Part shown: one piece after another, positions 16,283 through 24,093 of the stretch
Layout: each line of letters begins with the position of its first letter
Position numbering within the stretch: position 1 is the first letter of the stretch
Assembly (NCBI RefSeq): GCF_041928815.1
Contig: NZ_JBHFEI010000007.1
Location: 124,001-188,000, forward strand
DNA length: 64,000 nt
From: JBHFEI01 sp041928815
GTDB lineage: Bacteria; Pseudomonadota; Alphaproteobacteria; Rhizobiales; Rhizobiaceae
Direction of reading: 5' to 3'
Translations under genes and position numbers: made by a program
The notes under the pieces: generated by a model
Told to the model about the DNA's origin: nothing
Seen by the model: the letters and a program-made list of their open reading frames with translations, nothing else
The model's database searches: none

Positions 16283-17068
16283 TCAGAAATCCAGCCGCGT
16301 GGCCTTGGTCAGGCCGCCATCGACGAGGATGTCCTCGCCGGTGATGAAGCCGGCCCCGTCGGAGGCGAGGAAGACGGCCGTTGCCGCCACCTCCTCCGGC
16401 CGGCCGATGCGCTCCAGCGCATGCATGTGGCGAAACCGCGCCGTCAGCCCGCCGGTCGGATCGCCGTCGAGGATCGCCTGCGTCATCGCCGTGGCGATCG
16501 CGCCCGGCGAGATCGTGTTGAAGCGGATGCCCTGAGCCCCGTATTCGAGGGCGAGCTGGCGCGTCATCGATACGATCGCGCCCTTGGAGGCGGCATAGGC
16601 GGTGAAGCCGGGGATCGAATGGCTGCGATGCACGCTCGACAGGCTGATCACCGCGCCGCCCTTCTGCTCGATCATCGCCGGCAGCACCGCGCCGGTGATG
16701 CGGAACGCACCGCCGACATTGATGTCGAGCACGCGGCTCCAGTCAGCTTCCGCCATCTCCGGCAGGGAACGGCCGGGCGGCGGCAGGATCGCGGCATTGT
16801 TGACGAGGATGTCGATGCGGCCGAAGCGCTGCCTGACCGCCGCGACAAAGGCGCGGACCGACGCTTCGTCGGCGAGATCGACGCGGCTGAACAGCGACCG
16901 CTCGCCCGAGGGATCGAGGCTGGCGAAAACCGCCCGCCCCTCCTCTTTCTTCACGTCGCAGCCGGCGACGATCGCGCCCTCGGCCGCCATGGCGCGGGCG
17001 ATCGCCTCGCCGAGCCCCTGCGCCGCGCCGGTGACGATCGCGACCTTTCCTTGAAGCCGTCCGTCCAT
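16283..17068 (-). CDS. SDR-family sugar dehydrogenase
   Basis: A 261-residue classical SDR. TGAAQGLGEA lies at residues 13-22, CDVKKEE after strand 2 suggests NAD, NNAA follows, and YAASK holds the catalytic residues. It resembles glucose or galactose dehydrogenase-type SDRs, whose lactone product would be handed to the adjacent SMP-30 lactonase. The ATG at 17068 was chosen because it lies 1 bp after the stop of the epimerase gene (TGA C ATG); the longer frame overlaps that gene wholly in another frame. The substrate remains unknown. Confidence 0.87.
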   Translation of the reverse strand: MDGRLQGKVAIVTGAAQGLGEAIARAMAAEGAIVAGCDVKKEEGRAVFASLDPSGERSLFSRVDLADEASVRAFVAAVRQRFGRIDILVNNAAILPPPGRSLPEMAEADWSRVLDINVGGAFRITGAVLPAMIEQKGGAVISLSSVHRSHSIPGFTAYAASKGAIVSMTRQLALEYGAQGIRFNTISPGAIATAMTQAILDGDPTGGLTARFRHMHALERIGRPEEVAATAVFLASDGAGFITGEDILVDGGLTKATRLDF

Positions 17069-17069
17069 G

Positions 17070-18077
17070 TCACGCTCCCCCGCCCATGTCGAAGACGAGC
17101 CGGTAGGTCCGGCTCTCGCCCGGCTCCATCCAGGCATCCGGATGGAAATCTCCCTCGGACGCCAGCCCCGGCATCATCGCCGAGGCCGGCTCGATGCCGA
17201 TCATGTTGGCGCCGGGAAAGCGGTTCCACCATTGCACGAGATGGGTGAAATGCGGCGAATCCATCGTGATCGCCAGCGACAGACCGCCCTTCTCCGCCGC
17301 CTGGCCCACGGTGATCGTGTCGGCCCATTCGGAGCGGGGAATGCACTTGAACCGTTCGACCTCGTCGTCGGAAAGCGGCGGCATCGGCGTCGGCATGTGA
17401 GGATCGGCGGGCACGCCGTCGATCGTGGTGCCGTCGTCGACGAGCGGATAGGCGAGGTTGACGTGGTAGAGGACGCGATGCGGCGAGCGGTTGCGGCCGA
17501 TATGGGTGACCTGGTCCTCCAGCGTGACCTTCGGCTCGAAGACCGGGATGGTGATGGTGCGGATGACGTCGTAGCCCTCGGCGAAGAGCGAGAACTGCCG
17601 GAGCCGGCCGCGAATGCGGATCACGGGTTCTCCTTCCGTCTCGACGCCATAGGAGAGGAGGCGGGCGGGCACGGCATGGGCCCTGCCATGCAACGGATAG
17701 TCCTGCCGCTCGCGCAGGGCATAGCGGTGATGATCCGCCGGGCCCTCGCGCGCCGGGCCGTAATGGTCCCAGCCGCAGGTGACGAGGAAGCCGGAGAAGC
17801 CGCGCAGGAAGGAAAGCCCGCCCTCCCCGTCCGTGCCGTGCAGGCCGGGCGCCGTCAGCCCGGTCGGCGAATGCCAGCCGAGCGGCTGGCCGCGATAGTC
17901 GAGATCGGCGATGTCGAGGCCGCGGTCGACGGCGATGCGGAAGTGCAGGCCGGCGATCGTCCGGCCGATGAGGAAGCGCGCGCCGCGCGCCGGCCCGTCC
18001 TCACCCGAAACGAGGTCGATGTCGGCGAACTGGGCGAGGTCGTTGGCGAGCCGGCGCATGGTGCGGAGATCGGTCAT
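17070..18077 (-). CDS. DUF4432-family aldose 1-epimerase-like protein
   Basis: A 335-residue protein of the galactose-mutarotase-like DUF4432 family. The markers are a DRGLDIADLDYRGQPLGWHS segment near residue 55 and FLVTCGWDHYGP. YPLHGRAHAVPA, YHVNLAYPLVD and the closing IGIEPASAMM...EPGESRTYRL are also typical. The His and Glu in these segments match catalytic positions of aldose 1-epimerases. It probably interconverts anomers of the sugar fed to the neighbouring dehydrogenase. It starts 11 bp after the transketolase C-terminal-half gene. The exact sugar is unknown. Confidence 0.85.
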   Translation of the reverse strand: MTDLRTMRRLANDLAQFADIDLVSGEDGPARGARFLIGRTIAGLHFRIAVDRGLDIADLDYRGQPLGWHSPTGLTAPGLHGTDGEGGLSFLRGFSGFLVTCGWDHYGPAREGPADHHRYALRERQDYPLHGRAHAVPARLLSYGVETEGEPVIRIRGRLRQFSLFAEGYDVIRTITIPVFEPKVTLEDQVTHIGRNRSPHRVLYHVNLAYPLVDDGTTIDGVPADPHMPTPMPPLSDDEVERFKCIPRSEWADTITVGQAAEKGGLSLAITMDSPHFTHLVQWWNRFPGANMIGIEPASAMMPGLASEGDFHPDAWMEPGESRTYRLVFDMGGGA

Positions 18078-18088
18078 GGCGTTTCTCC

Positions 18089-19069
18089 TCAGCCGCCGAT
18101 CGCCGCGAGGATCTCCCGCTCGATCCCGGCCTCGTCGAGCCGGTAATGGGCGTAGAGATGGGTCGGGGGAGCGATCAGCGCATATTCGTCGCGGATGCCG
18201 TGGCGAATGAGTTTTCTGCCGATGCCCTCGTCGGCAAGCACCTCGGCGACGGCGGAGCCGAGGCCGCCGAGCACATTGTGCTCCTCGACCGTCATCAGCA
18301 TGCGCGAGGACGCGGCCGCTTCGAGGATCGCGTCGCGGTCGATCGGCTTGACGGTCGCCATGTCGAGGACGCCGACAGAGCGGCCGGCGGCGTTCAGCCT
18401 GCGCGCCGCCTGGACGACCGGATAAACAGGCATGCCGCAGGCGATCACGGTGATCTCCTCGCCTTTCGCATGCTCGATCGCCTTGCCGAAGACGAATGGT
18501 TTTTGCGCGTCGTAAAGCGCCGGTTCACGGCCGCGGCCGGTGCGGAAATAGATCGGCCGGTCATGGTCGGCGGACGCCACGATCGCCGCCTCGAACTGCG
18601 GCCCGTCGGCGGGCGAGACGATGGTGAGGTCGGCAATCGAGCGCATCGTGCCGATATCCTCGGTGGCGTGATGCGAGGTGCCGTAGAAGCCCATGGAAAT
18701 GCCGGTGTGATGGCCGACGAGCCGGACCGGCTGGGCGCAATAGGCGACATCCATGCGGATCTGCTCGCAGGCGAGCAGGCCGAGGAAAGAGGCGAAGGTG
18801 GCGACGAAGGGCATCATGCCGGTGGTGGCAAGCCCGGCGGCGACCGAGACCATGTTCTGCTCGGAAATGCCGAACTGGATGTAGCGCTCGGGGTGGCGCT
18901 CGGCGAACCGGTTCAGCCCGTTCGAGAATTGCAGGTCGGCCGAGCCGGCGACGACCGGATGGCCGGCATCGAGCAGACGGAAGAGCCCGTTGGAAAAATG
19001 GTCGAGGCCGGGCGTGCGGGCATTGAGCTCGCGGTAATGCCAGGAATTTTGCGACAGCGGACGATTCAT
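18089..19069 (-). CDS. Transketolase, C-terminal-half subunit
   Basis: A 326-residue protein matching the pyrimidine-binding and C-terminal domains of transketolase. QFGISEQNMVSVAAGLA carries the Glu that activates thiamine diphosphate. GISMGFYGTSHHATEDIG and RTGRGREP belong to the phosphate-binding region, and VEEHNVLGGLGSAVAEVL marks the C-terminal domain. It needs the N-terminal-half subunit encoded 3 bp upstream to form the ThDP site, as in split transketolases. Such pairs in catabolic operons transfer a two-carbon unit from an unusual ketose phosphate; known cases are D-apiose (AptAB) and sulfoquinovose (SqwGH) pathways. Which ketose is used here is not known. Confidence 0.9.
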   Translation of the reverse strand: MNRPLSQNSWHYRELNARTPGLDHFSNGLFRLLDAGHPVVAGSADLQFSNGLNRFAERHPERYIQFGISEQNMVSVAAGLATTGMMPFVATFASFLGLLACEQIRMDVAYCAQPVRLVGHHTGISMGFYGTSHHATEDIGTMRSIADLTIVSPADGPQFEAAIVASADHDRPIYFRTGRGREPALYDAQKPFVFGKAIEHAKGEEITVIACGMPVYPVVQAARRLNAAGRSVGVLDMATVKPIDRDAILEAAASSRMLMTVEEHNVLGGLGSAVAEVLADEGIGRKLIRHGIRDEYALIAPPTHLYAHYRLDEAGIEREILAAIGG

Positions 19070-19072
19070 GGC

Positions 19073-19936
19073 TCAGATCTCCTCGGCGACGATTTCGCGG
19101 ACGGCGCGCTCGGCGTCCGACGGGTCGAGATAGCCGAGATGCCAGCCGGGCTCGGTTTCCATGTAGGAAACGCCCTTGCCCTTGACGGTGCGGGCAATGA
19201 CGCAGGCGGGCTTGTCGCGCGCCGCGTCGGCCTTGACGGAGCGCAGGCATTCGGTGAGCGCGGCGACGTCGTGGCCGTCGACGACATGCACCTCCCAGCC
19301 GAAGGCGCGCCACTTCTCGTCGAGCGGCTCGATGCCGATCACGTCGTCGACGGCGCCGTCGAGCTGATAGCCGTTGCGGTCGACGATGGCGACGAGGCGT
19401 CCGAGCTTGTGATGAGCGGCGTGAAGGGCCGCCTCCCAGACCTGACCTTCCTGCATCTCGCCGTCACCGAGCATGACGAAGGTGGTGAAGCCGCGCCTCT
19501 GCAGCCGCGCGCCGGTCGCCATGCCGATGCCGTTCGACAGCGCGTGGCCGATCGAGCCGGAGGAGAAATCGACGCCCGGCACCTTGCGCATGTCGGGATG
19601 GTCGCCGAGCGGGCTGCCGAGGCGGGTATAATCGTCAAGCAGCGCGGCGTCGAAGAAGCCGAGATCGGCGAGCACCGGAAACAGGCCGACCGCCGCATGG
19701 CCCTTGCCCATCAGGAAGCGGTCGCGGTCCGGCCAGCCGGGCTCGCCCCGGCGCAGCGTCATCACGTCATAATAGAGCGCGGAGAAGATCTCCGCCGCTG
19801 AGAAGACCGACGTATAGTGGCCGACCTTGGCGATCTCGATCAGCCGGATCGTTTCCAGCCGGACGAACCGGGCTCGTTCCTTGAGCCGTGCGACCGTCGC
19901 CGCGTCCGGCCGATGATTGTGTCCCGCCGATGCCAT
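19073..19936 (-). CDS. Transketolase, N-terminal-half subunit
   Basis: A 287-residue protein covering the ThDP-binding (PP) half of transketolase. It shows GHYTSVFSAAEIFSALY (substrate His near the N-terminus) and KGHAAVGLF. SIGHALSNGIGMA follows, then MLGDGEMQEGQVWEAA, the GDG...N motif for Mg-ThDP, ending in the Asn of DRNGYQ. The ATG at 19936 is where homology begins; the frame extends far upstream but that part overlaps the divergent iron dehydrogenase gene. It is the first gene of the six-gene leftward operon, with the promoter in the 102-bp divergent region that holds a palindrome at 19991. Confidence 0.9.
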   Translation of the reverse strand: MASAGHNHRPDAATVARLKERARFVRLETIRLIEIAKVGHYTSVFSAAEIFSALYYDVMTLRRGEPGWPDRDRFLMGKGHAAVGLFPVLADLGFFDAALLDDYTRLGSPLGDHPDMRKVPGVDFSSGSIGHALSNGIGMATGARLQRRGFTTFVMLGDGEMQEGQVWEAALHAAHHKLGRLVAIVDRNGYQLDGAVDDVIGIEPLDEKWRAFGWEVHVVDGHDVAALTECLRSVKADAARDKPACVIARTVKGKGVSYMETEPGWHLGYLDPSDAERAVREIVAEEI

Positions 19937-19990
19937 TCTGCCTCCCTGCGGATCGAAAAATCCCTGCGTCGCTCGTTGCGAACGAGAAAT

Positions 19991-20005
19991 GATATATGAT
20001 ATATC
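19991..20005. promoter_or_regulatory. Palindromic operator candidate (GntR type)
   Basis: GATATAT-G-ATATATC is a perfect 7-bp inverted repeat around one base, in the 102-bp gap between the divergent transketolase operon and the iron dehydrogenase gene. A gntR-type gene lies just downstream of the latter. FadR-type GntR proteins bind short A/T-rich palindromes, so this may be the shared operator for both directions. Confidence 0.5.
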
Positions 20006-20038
20006 TTTTACTCTGACAATACGGAAAATGAGGACCCC

Positions 20039-21184
20039 ATGGACGCCGCCAGCACCTACCAGATCACCCTGCCGACAAAGGTTTTCTTCGGACCGGGCGA
20101 GCGCCGCCGGCTCTCGGAGGAAGCGGGACGGATCGGCGGCCGTGCCTTCGTCATGGTCGATCCGTTCCTGAAGGAGACGCCGGTCGAGCGCGGCGTGCTG
20201 GCCTCGTTGTCGCAGGCCGGCGTCTCCGCCAGCCTCTGGCACGACATCGTGCCCAATCCGCGCGCCGGCACCTGCGACCGGGCAGCGGCGGAGCTGGTCG
20301 AGGCCGGCGCGACCATGATCGTCGCGCTCGGCGGCGGATCGACCATGGATGCGGCGAAGGCCGTGGCGCTGGTGGCGGCGAACGGCGGGACGAGCTGGGA
20401 CTATACGGCGCGCGCCGGGGCGCAGGTGCGCCAGCCGGAACGGCGCGGCATACCGCTGATCGCCATCCCGACCAATGCCGGCACGGGCGCCGAGATCACA
20501 CCCTTCGCCGTGCTCTCCCATCCCGACCTGCACCTGAAGGCGACGATCATCCATCCGTTCTGCTTCCCGGACGTGGCGCTCATCGATCCCGACCTGCACC
20601 GGACCAAGCCGAGGCGGCTTACCGCCTCGACCGGCGTCGACACCTTCCTCCACGCCTTCGAGGGTTATATCGGCACGCGGCCGAGCGGCTGGACCGATCT
20701 CTTCTCGCTGCGGGCGATGGAACTGACGGCGGAGTGGCTGCCGCGCGCCTGCGACGACGGGGCCGACATCGAGGCGCGCACGCGCATGGCGGAGGCCTGC
20801 TACATGGCCGGCATCACGCTCGGCGCCATCGGCGTCGGCATTCCCCATGCGCTCGGCCAGGCGCTGGGCGCCCTGAAGGACACGCCGCACGGGGAAAGCT
20901 GCGCCGCCTTCCTCGTCGAGACGGTGCGCTGGACCCATCCGGTCGCGGCGGACCGGCTTGCGACCGTCGCCGGGTTCTTCGGCGGCGGCGACCTCGCCGG
21001 ACGCCTCTCCGGCTTCTTCGATCGCATCGGCCTCGACGCGCGGCTGTCGCGCCTCGGCCTTGCCCGCGACGAGACGGGCCGGCTTCTCGACATCGCCGAG
21101 GCCAATTACGGCTTCGACATCGCCTGCTCGCGCAAGCCCGCCGGCAGGGCCGACCTCGAGGCGATCGTCGCGGCCAGCTTCTAG
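20039..21184 (+). CDS. Iron-containing alcohol dehydrogenase
   Basis: A 381-residue group III Fe-dependent alcohol dehydrogenase. KVFFGPGER starts the Rossmann part, GGGSTMDAAKAVAL is the cofactor loop, and IPTNAGTGAEITPFAV is the family signature. Metal ligands are supplied by the Asp of STGVDTFLHAFEG, its two following His and the His of VGIPHALGQ, with the His of DTPHGES next. It should reduce an aldehyde or ketone (or oxidise a small diol) with NAD(P)H. It is divergent from the split-transketolase operon and shares its control region, so a short aldehyde such as glycolaldehyde produced there may be its substrate. This last point is inference. Confidence 0.9.
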   Translation: MDAASTYQITLPTKVFFGPGERRRLSEEAGRIGGRAFVMVDPFLKETPVERGVLASLSQAGVSASLWHDIVPNPRAGTCDRAAAELVEAGATMIVALGGGSTMDAAKAVALVAANGGTSWDYTARAGAQVRQPERRGIPLIAIPTNAGTGAEITPFAVLSHPDLHLKATIIHPFCFPDVALIDPDLHRTKPRRLTASTGVDTFLHAFEGYIGTRPSGWTDLFSLRAMELTAEWLPRACDDGADIEARTRMAEACYMAGITLGAIGVGIPHALGQALGALKDTPHGESCAAFLVETVRWTHPVAADRLATVAGFFGGGDLAGRLSGFFDRIGLDARLSRLGLARDETGRLLDIAEANYGFDIACSRKPAGRADLEAIVAASF

Positions 21185-21355
21185 AGCGTGTCTCGCAAAG
21201 GCGTGCAGCAGCTTTGCGAAAAGACACGCGTAAAAACAAAGGCCTGAAGCGTATAAGCGAATCTGAAAGATCGCGACACGCTTTAAATCATGTCCAGCCG
21301 AAACGGGATCGTTTCGGCATCGGCCAAGGCGGCGACAAGAAAGGACGGGGAACGT
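21183..21355. repeat. RIME-type intergenic mosaic repeat (modules A and B)
   Basis: Module A (21183-21287) has a long imperfect hairpin (GCGTGTCTCGCAAAG pairing with CTTTGCGAAAAGACACGC), then TAAAAACAAAGGCC and a second dyad ending GCGACACGCTTTAAA. Module B (about 21288-21355) starts ATGTCCAGCCGAAACGGGAT. Module A recurs at 62047 and B at 29491. The make-up is that of the Rhizobiaceae intergenic mosaic elements. Here it directly abuts the dehydrogenase stop codon, so its hairpin may also act as terminator or mRNA 3' stabiliser. Confidence 0.7.
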
Positions 21356-21451
21356 CCAGCGGACCCCTCGTCGCCGGACACACCTTCCGGCCCGCGCGGC
21401 TGACAGGTCCCGACCCCGGCGCTATAAGATGCGCCATCACCGGAGTTCGAC

Positions 21452-22126
21452 ATGGGCACATTGGGCAAGATCGACAGGGGCAATCTTTCCAGCCAGGTCT
21501 ACGACGCGATCCGCAATTCGCTGATGGACGGGCGTTATCCCCCCGGCGACCGGCTGCGCATCAGCGCGCTGGCGGACGAACTCGGCGTGTCGATCACGCC
21601 GGTGCGCGAGGCGATCTTCCGCCTCGTCAGCGAGCATGCGCTGGAAATGACCGCCGCAACGGCGATCCGCGTGCGCGATCTCAAGGCCGCCGAGGTGGCG
21701 GAGATCCAGACGATCCGCCACCATCTGGAAGGCGAAGCCGCCCTGCAGGCGGCCGCCCGCATCACCCCGCCCGACCTTCAGGCACTGGAGACGTTGCAGG
21801 AGGACTTTCGGCTGGCGGCGGCGAGCGACCCGCAGCAGGCGGCGCTGCTCAACCGGCAGTTCCATTTCCAGCTGGTCGCCGCCGCGCGCATGCCGCTGAT
21901 CTTTGCCACCGTCGAGAACATGTGGACGCTGCTCGGACCGCTGCTCCGGCTCTTCCACATGACGGTTCCGGCGCGCGACCTCGCCAGCGAGCGCCACAAG
22001 CACTACGACGTGCTCGCCGCCCTGAGGGCGCGCGACGGCGACGGCGCGCGCGCGGCCATCCAGGCGGACATCGGCTGGGGACGGCTGATGGTCGAATGGA
22101 TGGAGGAGCGTTCCGCGCGCGGCTGA
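21452..22126 (+). CDS. GntR-family transcriptional regulator (FadR/FCD type)
   Basis: A 224-residue regulator. The N-terminal winged helix (residues about 8-75) contains SQVYDAIRNSLMDGRYPPGD and the recognition part LADELGVSITPVREAIFRLV. The C-terminal all-helical FCD domain (about 85-210) has the family's Asp/His metal-binding pattern, for example the RQFHF segment. FCD GntR proteins repress catabolic operons and respond to small organic acids or sugar acids. It lies 267 bp after the iron dehydrogenase, in the same direction, separated by the mosaic repeat. It is the likely regulator of that gene and of the transketolase operon through the palindrome at 19991. Confidence 0.9.
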   Translation: MGTLGKIDRGNLSSQVYDAIRNSLMDGRYPPGDRLRISALADELGVSITPVREAIFRLVSEHALEMTAATAIRVRDLKAAEVAEIQTIRHHLEGEAALQAAARITPPDLQALETLQEDFRLAAASDPQQAALLNRQFHFQLVAAARMPLIFATVENMWTLLGPLLRLFHMTVPARDLASERHKHYDVLAALRARDGDGARAAIQADIGWGRLMVEWMEERSARG

Positions 22127-22248
22127 CGCGGGAGCGCATTCGCTCCGGCTATCGGGCAAGGCGCCGCGAACAAGGAGGCAGGGCATGGTCGGGCGATCCC
22201 GTGATCACCGGAGATGTCCTGTCTATGCCTTGCACACCGTGTCCGGCG

Positions 22249-22271
22249 GTCAAATCCGATCCGGATTTGAC
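22249..22271. terminator. Hairpin between convergent genes
   Basis: GTCAAATCC pairs with GGATTTGAC (9 bp, 5-nt loop) between the ends of the rightward gntR-type gene (22126) and the leftward gmaS-type gene (22282). No long T-run is present, so its efficiency is uncertain. Confidence 0.5.
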
Positions 22272-22281
22272 GGGACGTGGT

Positions 22282-23589
22282 TCAGATGTCGAGCGTGGTG
22301 TCGCGCTCCCACTGCGTGAAGTGGGAGGCGTAGGCGTTCCACTCCTGATGCTTGAGCTTCAGGTAGGCGGCGGAGAAGTCGTCCCCCATCGCCGACTTGA
22401 GGCCGGCATCGGCATCATAGGCGCGCAGCGCGTCCAGCAGGTTCAGCGGCAGCTTCGGCGCGTCGGTGATGAGATGTCCTTCCTGGTACATGTCAATGTC
22501 GCGATGCGGGCCGGGATCGGCATCGCTGCGGATACCGTCGAGGCCGGCAGCGATGATCACCGACTGTAAGAGGTATGGATTGACCGCCCCGTCGGGCAGG
22601 CGCAGCTCAAAGCGTCCGGGGCCGGGCACGCGCACCATGTGGGTGCGGTTGTTGCCGGTCCAGGTCACCGAGTTCGGCGCCCAGGTCGCGCCCGAGATCG
22701 TGCGCGGCGCATTGATGCGCTTGTAGGAATTGACCGTCGGATTGGTGATCGCGGCAAGCGCGCTCGCATGTTTCATGATGCCGCCGAGGAAGGTGCGGCC
22801 CTTGGCCGAGAGACCGAAGGCGGCCTCCCGGTCGGCAAACGCATTGGTCTTGCCGTCGAGATCCCAGACCGAAATGTGGCAATGGCAGCCATTGCCGGTC
22901 AGCCCCTTGAACGGCTTCGGCATGAAGGTGGCGCGCAGCCCGTGCTTTTCGGCGACCGACTTCACCATGAACTTGAAGAAGGAGTGCTTGTCGGCGGTCG
23001 ACAGCGCATCGTCATACTCCCAGTTCATCTCGAACTGGCCGTTCGCGTCCTCGTGGTCGTTCTGGTAAGCGCCCCAGCCGAGTTCGAGCATGTAGTCGCA
23101 GATCTCGGCGATGACGTCGTAGCGGCGCATGACGGCCTGCTGGTCGTAGCAGGGCTTTTCGGCCGTGTCGTAGATATCGGAGATCGCGGAGCCGTCGGCG
23201 GAGATGAGGAAGAACTCCGCCTCCACGCCGGTCTTGACGCGCAGGCCAAGCGCTGCGGCTTCCGCGATCTTCGCCTTCAGCACGTTGCGCGGCGCCTGCG
23301 CCACGCTTTTGCCTTCCATCGCGCAATCGGCGGCGACCCAGGCGACCTCCCTCTTCCACGGCAGCTGGATGACCGAGGAGGCGTCCGGCAGGGCGAAGAG
23401 ATCGGGATGGGCCGGCGTCATGTCGAGCCAGGTGGCGAAGCCGGCGAAACCCGCGCCCTCCTCCTGCATGCCGGCGATCGCCTGCGCCGGAACCAGCTTG
23501 GCGCGCTGGCCGCCGAAGAGGTCGGTGTAGCTGATCATGAAATATTTGACGCCGTGTTCCTTGGCGTAGCTGGCGAGATCGATCGTCAT
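22282..23589 (-). CDS. gmaS: Gamma-glutamylmethylamide synthetase / glutamine-synthetase-like protein
   Basis: A 435-residue member of the glutamine synthetase superfamily (GlnT/GMAS branch). The beta-grasp start MISYTDLFGGQRAKLVPA is present. The first active-site block contains GVEAEFFLI and the next is QFEMNWEYDDAL. The ATP site includes MPKPFKGLTGNGCHCHIS, and NRTHMVRVPGPGRFELRLPD is the Arg-rich block. GMAS joins glutamate and methylamine with ATP to form gamma-glutamylmethylamide. Its place behind three genes equal to mgsABC (glxBCD) supports that role over plain glutamine synthesis. It is the last gene of the leftward cluster, 39 bp after the OsmC gene. Confidence 0.85.
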   Translation of the reverse strand: MTIDLASYAKEHGVKYFMISYTDLFGGQRAKLVPAQAIAGMQEEGAGFAGFATWLDMTPAHPDLFALPDASSVIQLPWKREVAWVAADCAMEGKSVAQAPRNVLKAKIAEAAALGLRVKTGVEAEFFLISADGSAISDIYDTAEKPCYDQQAVMRRYDVIAEICDYMLELGWGAYQNDHEDANGQFEMNWEYDDALSTADKHSFFKFMVKSVAEKHGLRATFMPKPFKGLTGNGCHCHISVWDLDGKTNAFADREAAFGLSAKGRTFLGGIMKHASALAAITNPTVNSYKRINAPRTISGATWAPNSVTWTGNNRTHMVRVPGPGRFELRLPDGAVNPYLLQSVIIAAGLDGIRSDADPGPHRDIDMYQEGHLITDAPKLPLNLLDALRAYDADAGLKSAMGDDFSAAYLKLKHQEWNAYASHFTQWERDTTLDI

Positions 23590-23628
23590 GGCAGTTCCCC
23601 GTTTTTTTGACGACAGGCCCGGTGGCGG

Positions 23629-24090
23629 TCAGGCGGCGGGTTCGACGCTGACCTCCGTGCGGACCGAATGGGCGATGAAACATTCGCGGTGGGCGAGATC
23701 GTGCAGGTCCGCGATCGTCGCTTCATCCGGCGCATCGCCCTCCCAGACGATGAGCGGACGCAGCACGACGCGGCTGATCCAGTATTGTCCCTCCGCAGTG
23801 CGCGAGAGGAGGCCTTCCGCCGTGTCGCTGTAGCGGTTCACGACGAGGCCGCGTTTGCCCGCGACATAGAGGAAGGACATCATGTGGCAGGAGGAAAGGC
23901 TCGCCACGAAGGCCTCCTCGGGGTCGATCCCCGAGGCATCGGAATAGCGCGGGATGACGGCGGGCGAGGACGAGGCCCGGACCATGAGGCCGCCGTCGAA
24001 GGTCCAGTGGTGGCCGCGGTGGAATCGCCCGTCGGCGAAGGCCTCGTCGGCCCCGCGCTCCCAGACGACCGTGGCGACGTGGACGGGCAT
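23629..24090 (-). CDS. OsmC-family protein
   Basis: A 153-residue OsmC/Ohr-like protein. The pattern VPRYSDASGIDPEEAFVASLSSCHMMSFLYVAGKRG contains a catalytic-type Cys in SSCHMM; the second Cys of peroxidatic Ohr proteins is at ...HRECFIAHSV near the C-terminus, as usual for the family. OsmC proteins detoxify organic hydroperoxides. The gene is inserted between the FMN subunit of the N-methylglutamate synthase genes and gmaS, 3 bp after the former, so it is co-transcribed. A protective role against peroxides or reactive by-products of methylamine oxidation is an inference. Confidence 0.85.
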   Translation of the reverse strand: MPVHVATVVWERGADEAFADGRFHRGHHWTFDGGLMVRASSSPAVIPRYSDASGIDPEEAFVASLSSCHMMSFLYVAGKRGLVVNRYSDTAEGLLSRTAEGQYWISRVVLRPLIVWEGDAPDEATIADLHDLAHRECFIAHSVRTEVSVEPAA

Positions 24091-24093
24091 GGA

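Noticed and set aside
22282..23589. Ordinary glutamine synthetase (glnA or glnII)
   Set aside because: Length and sequence are of the GlnT/GMAS branch and the mgsABC-type genes lie in line with it; the adenylylation-loop signature of GlnA was not seen.
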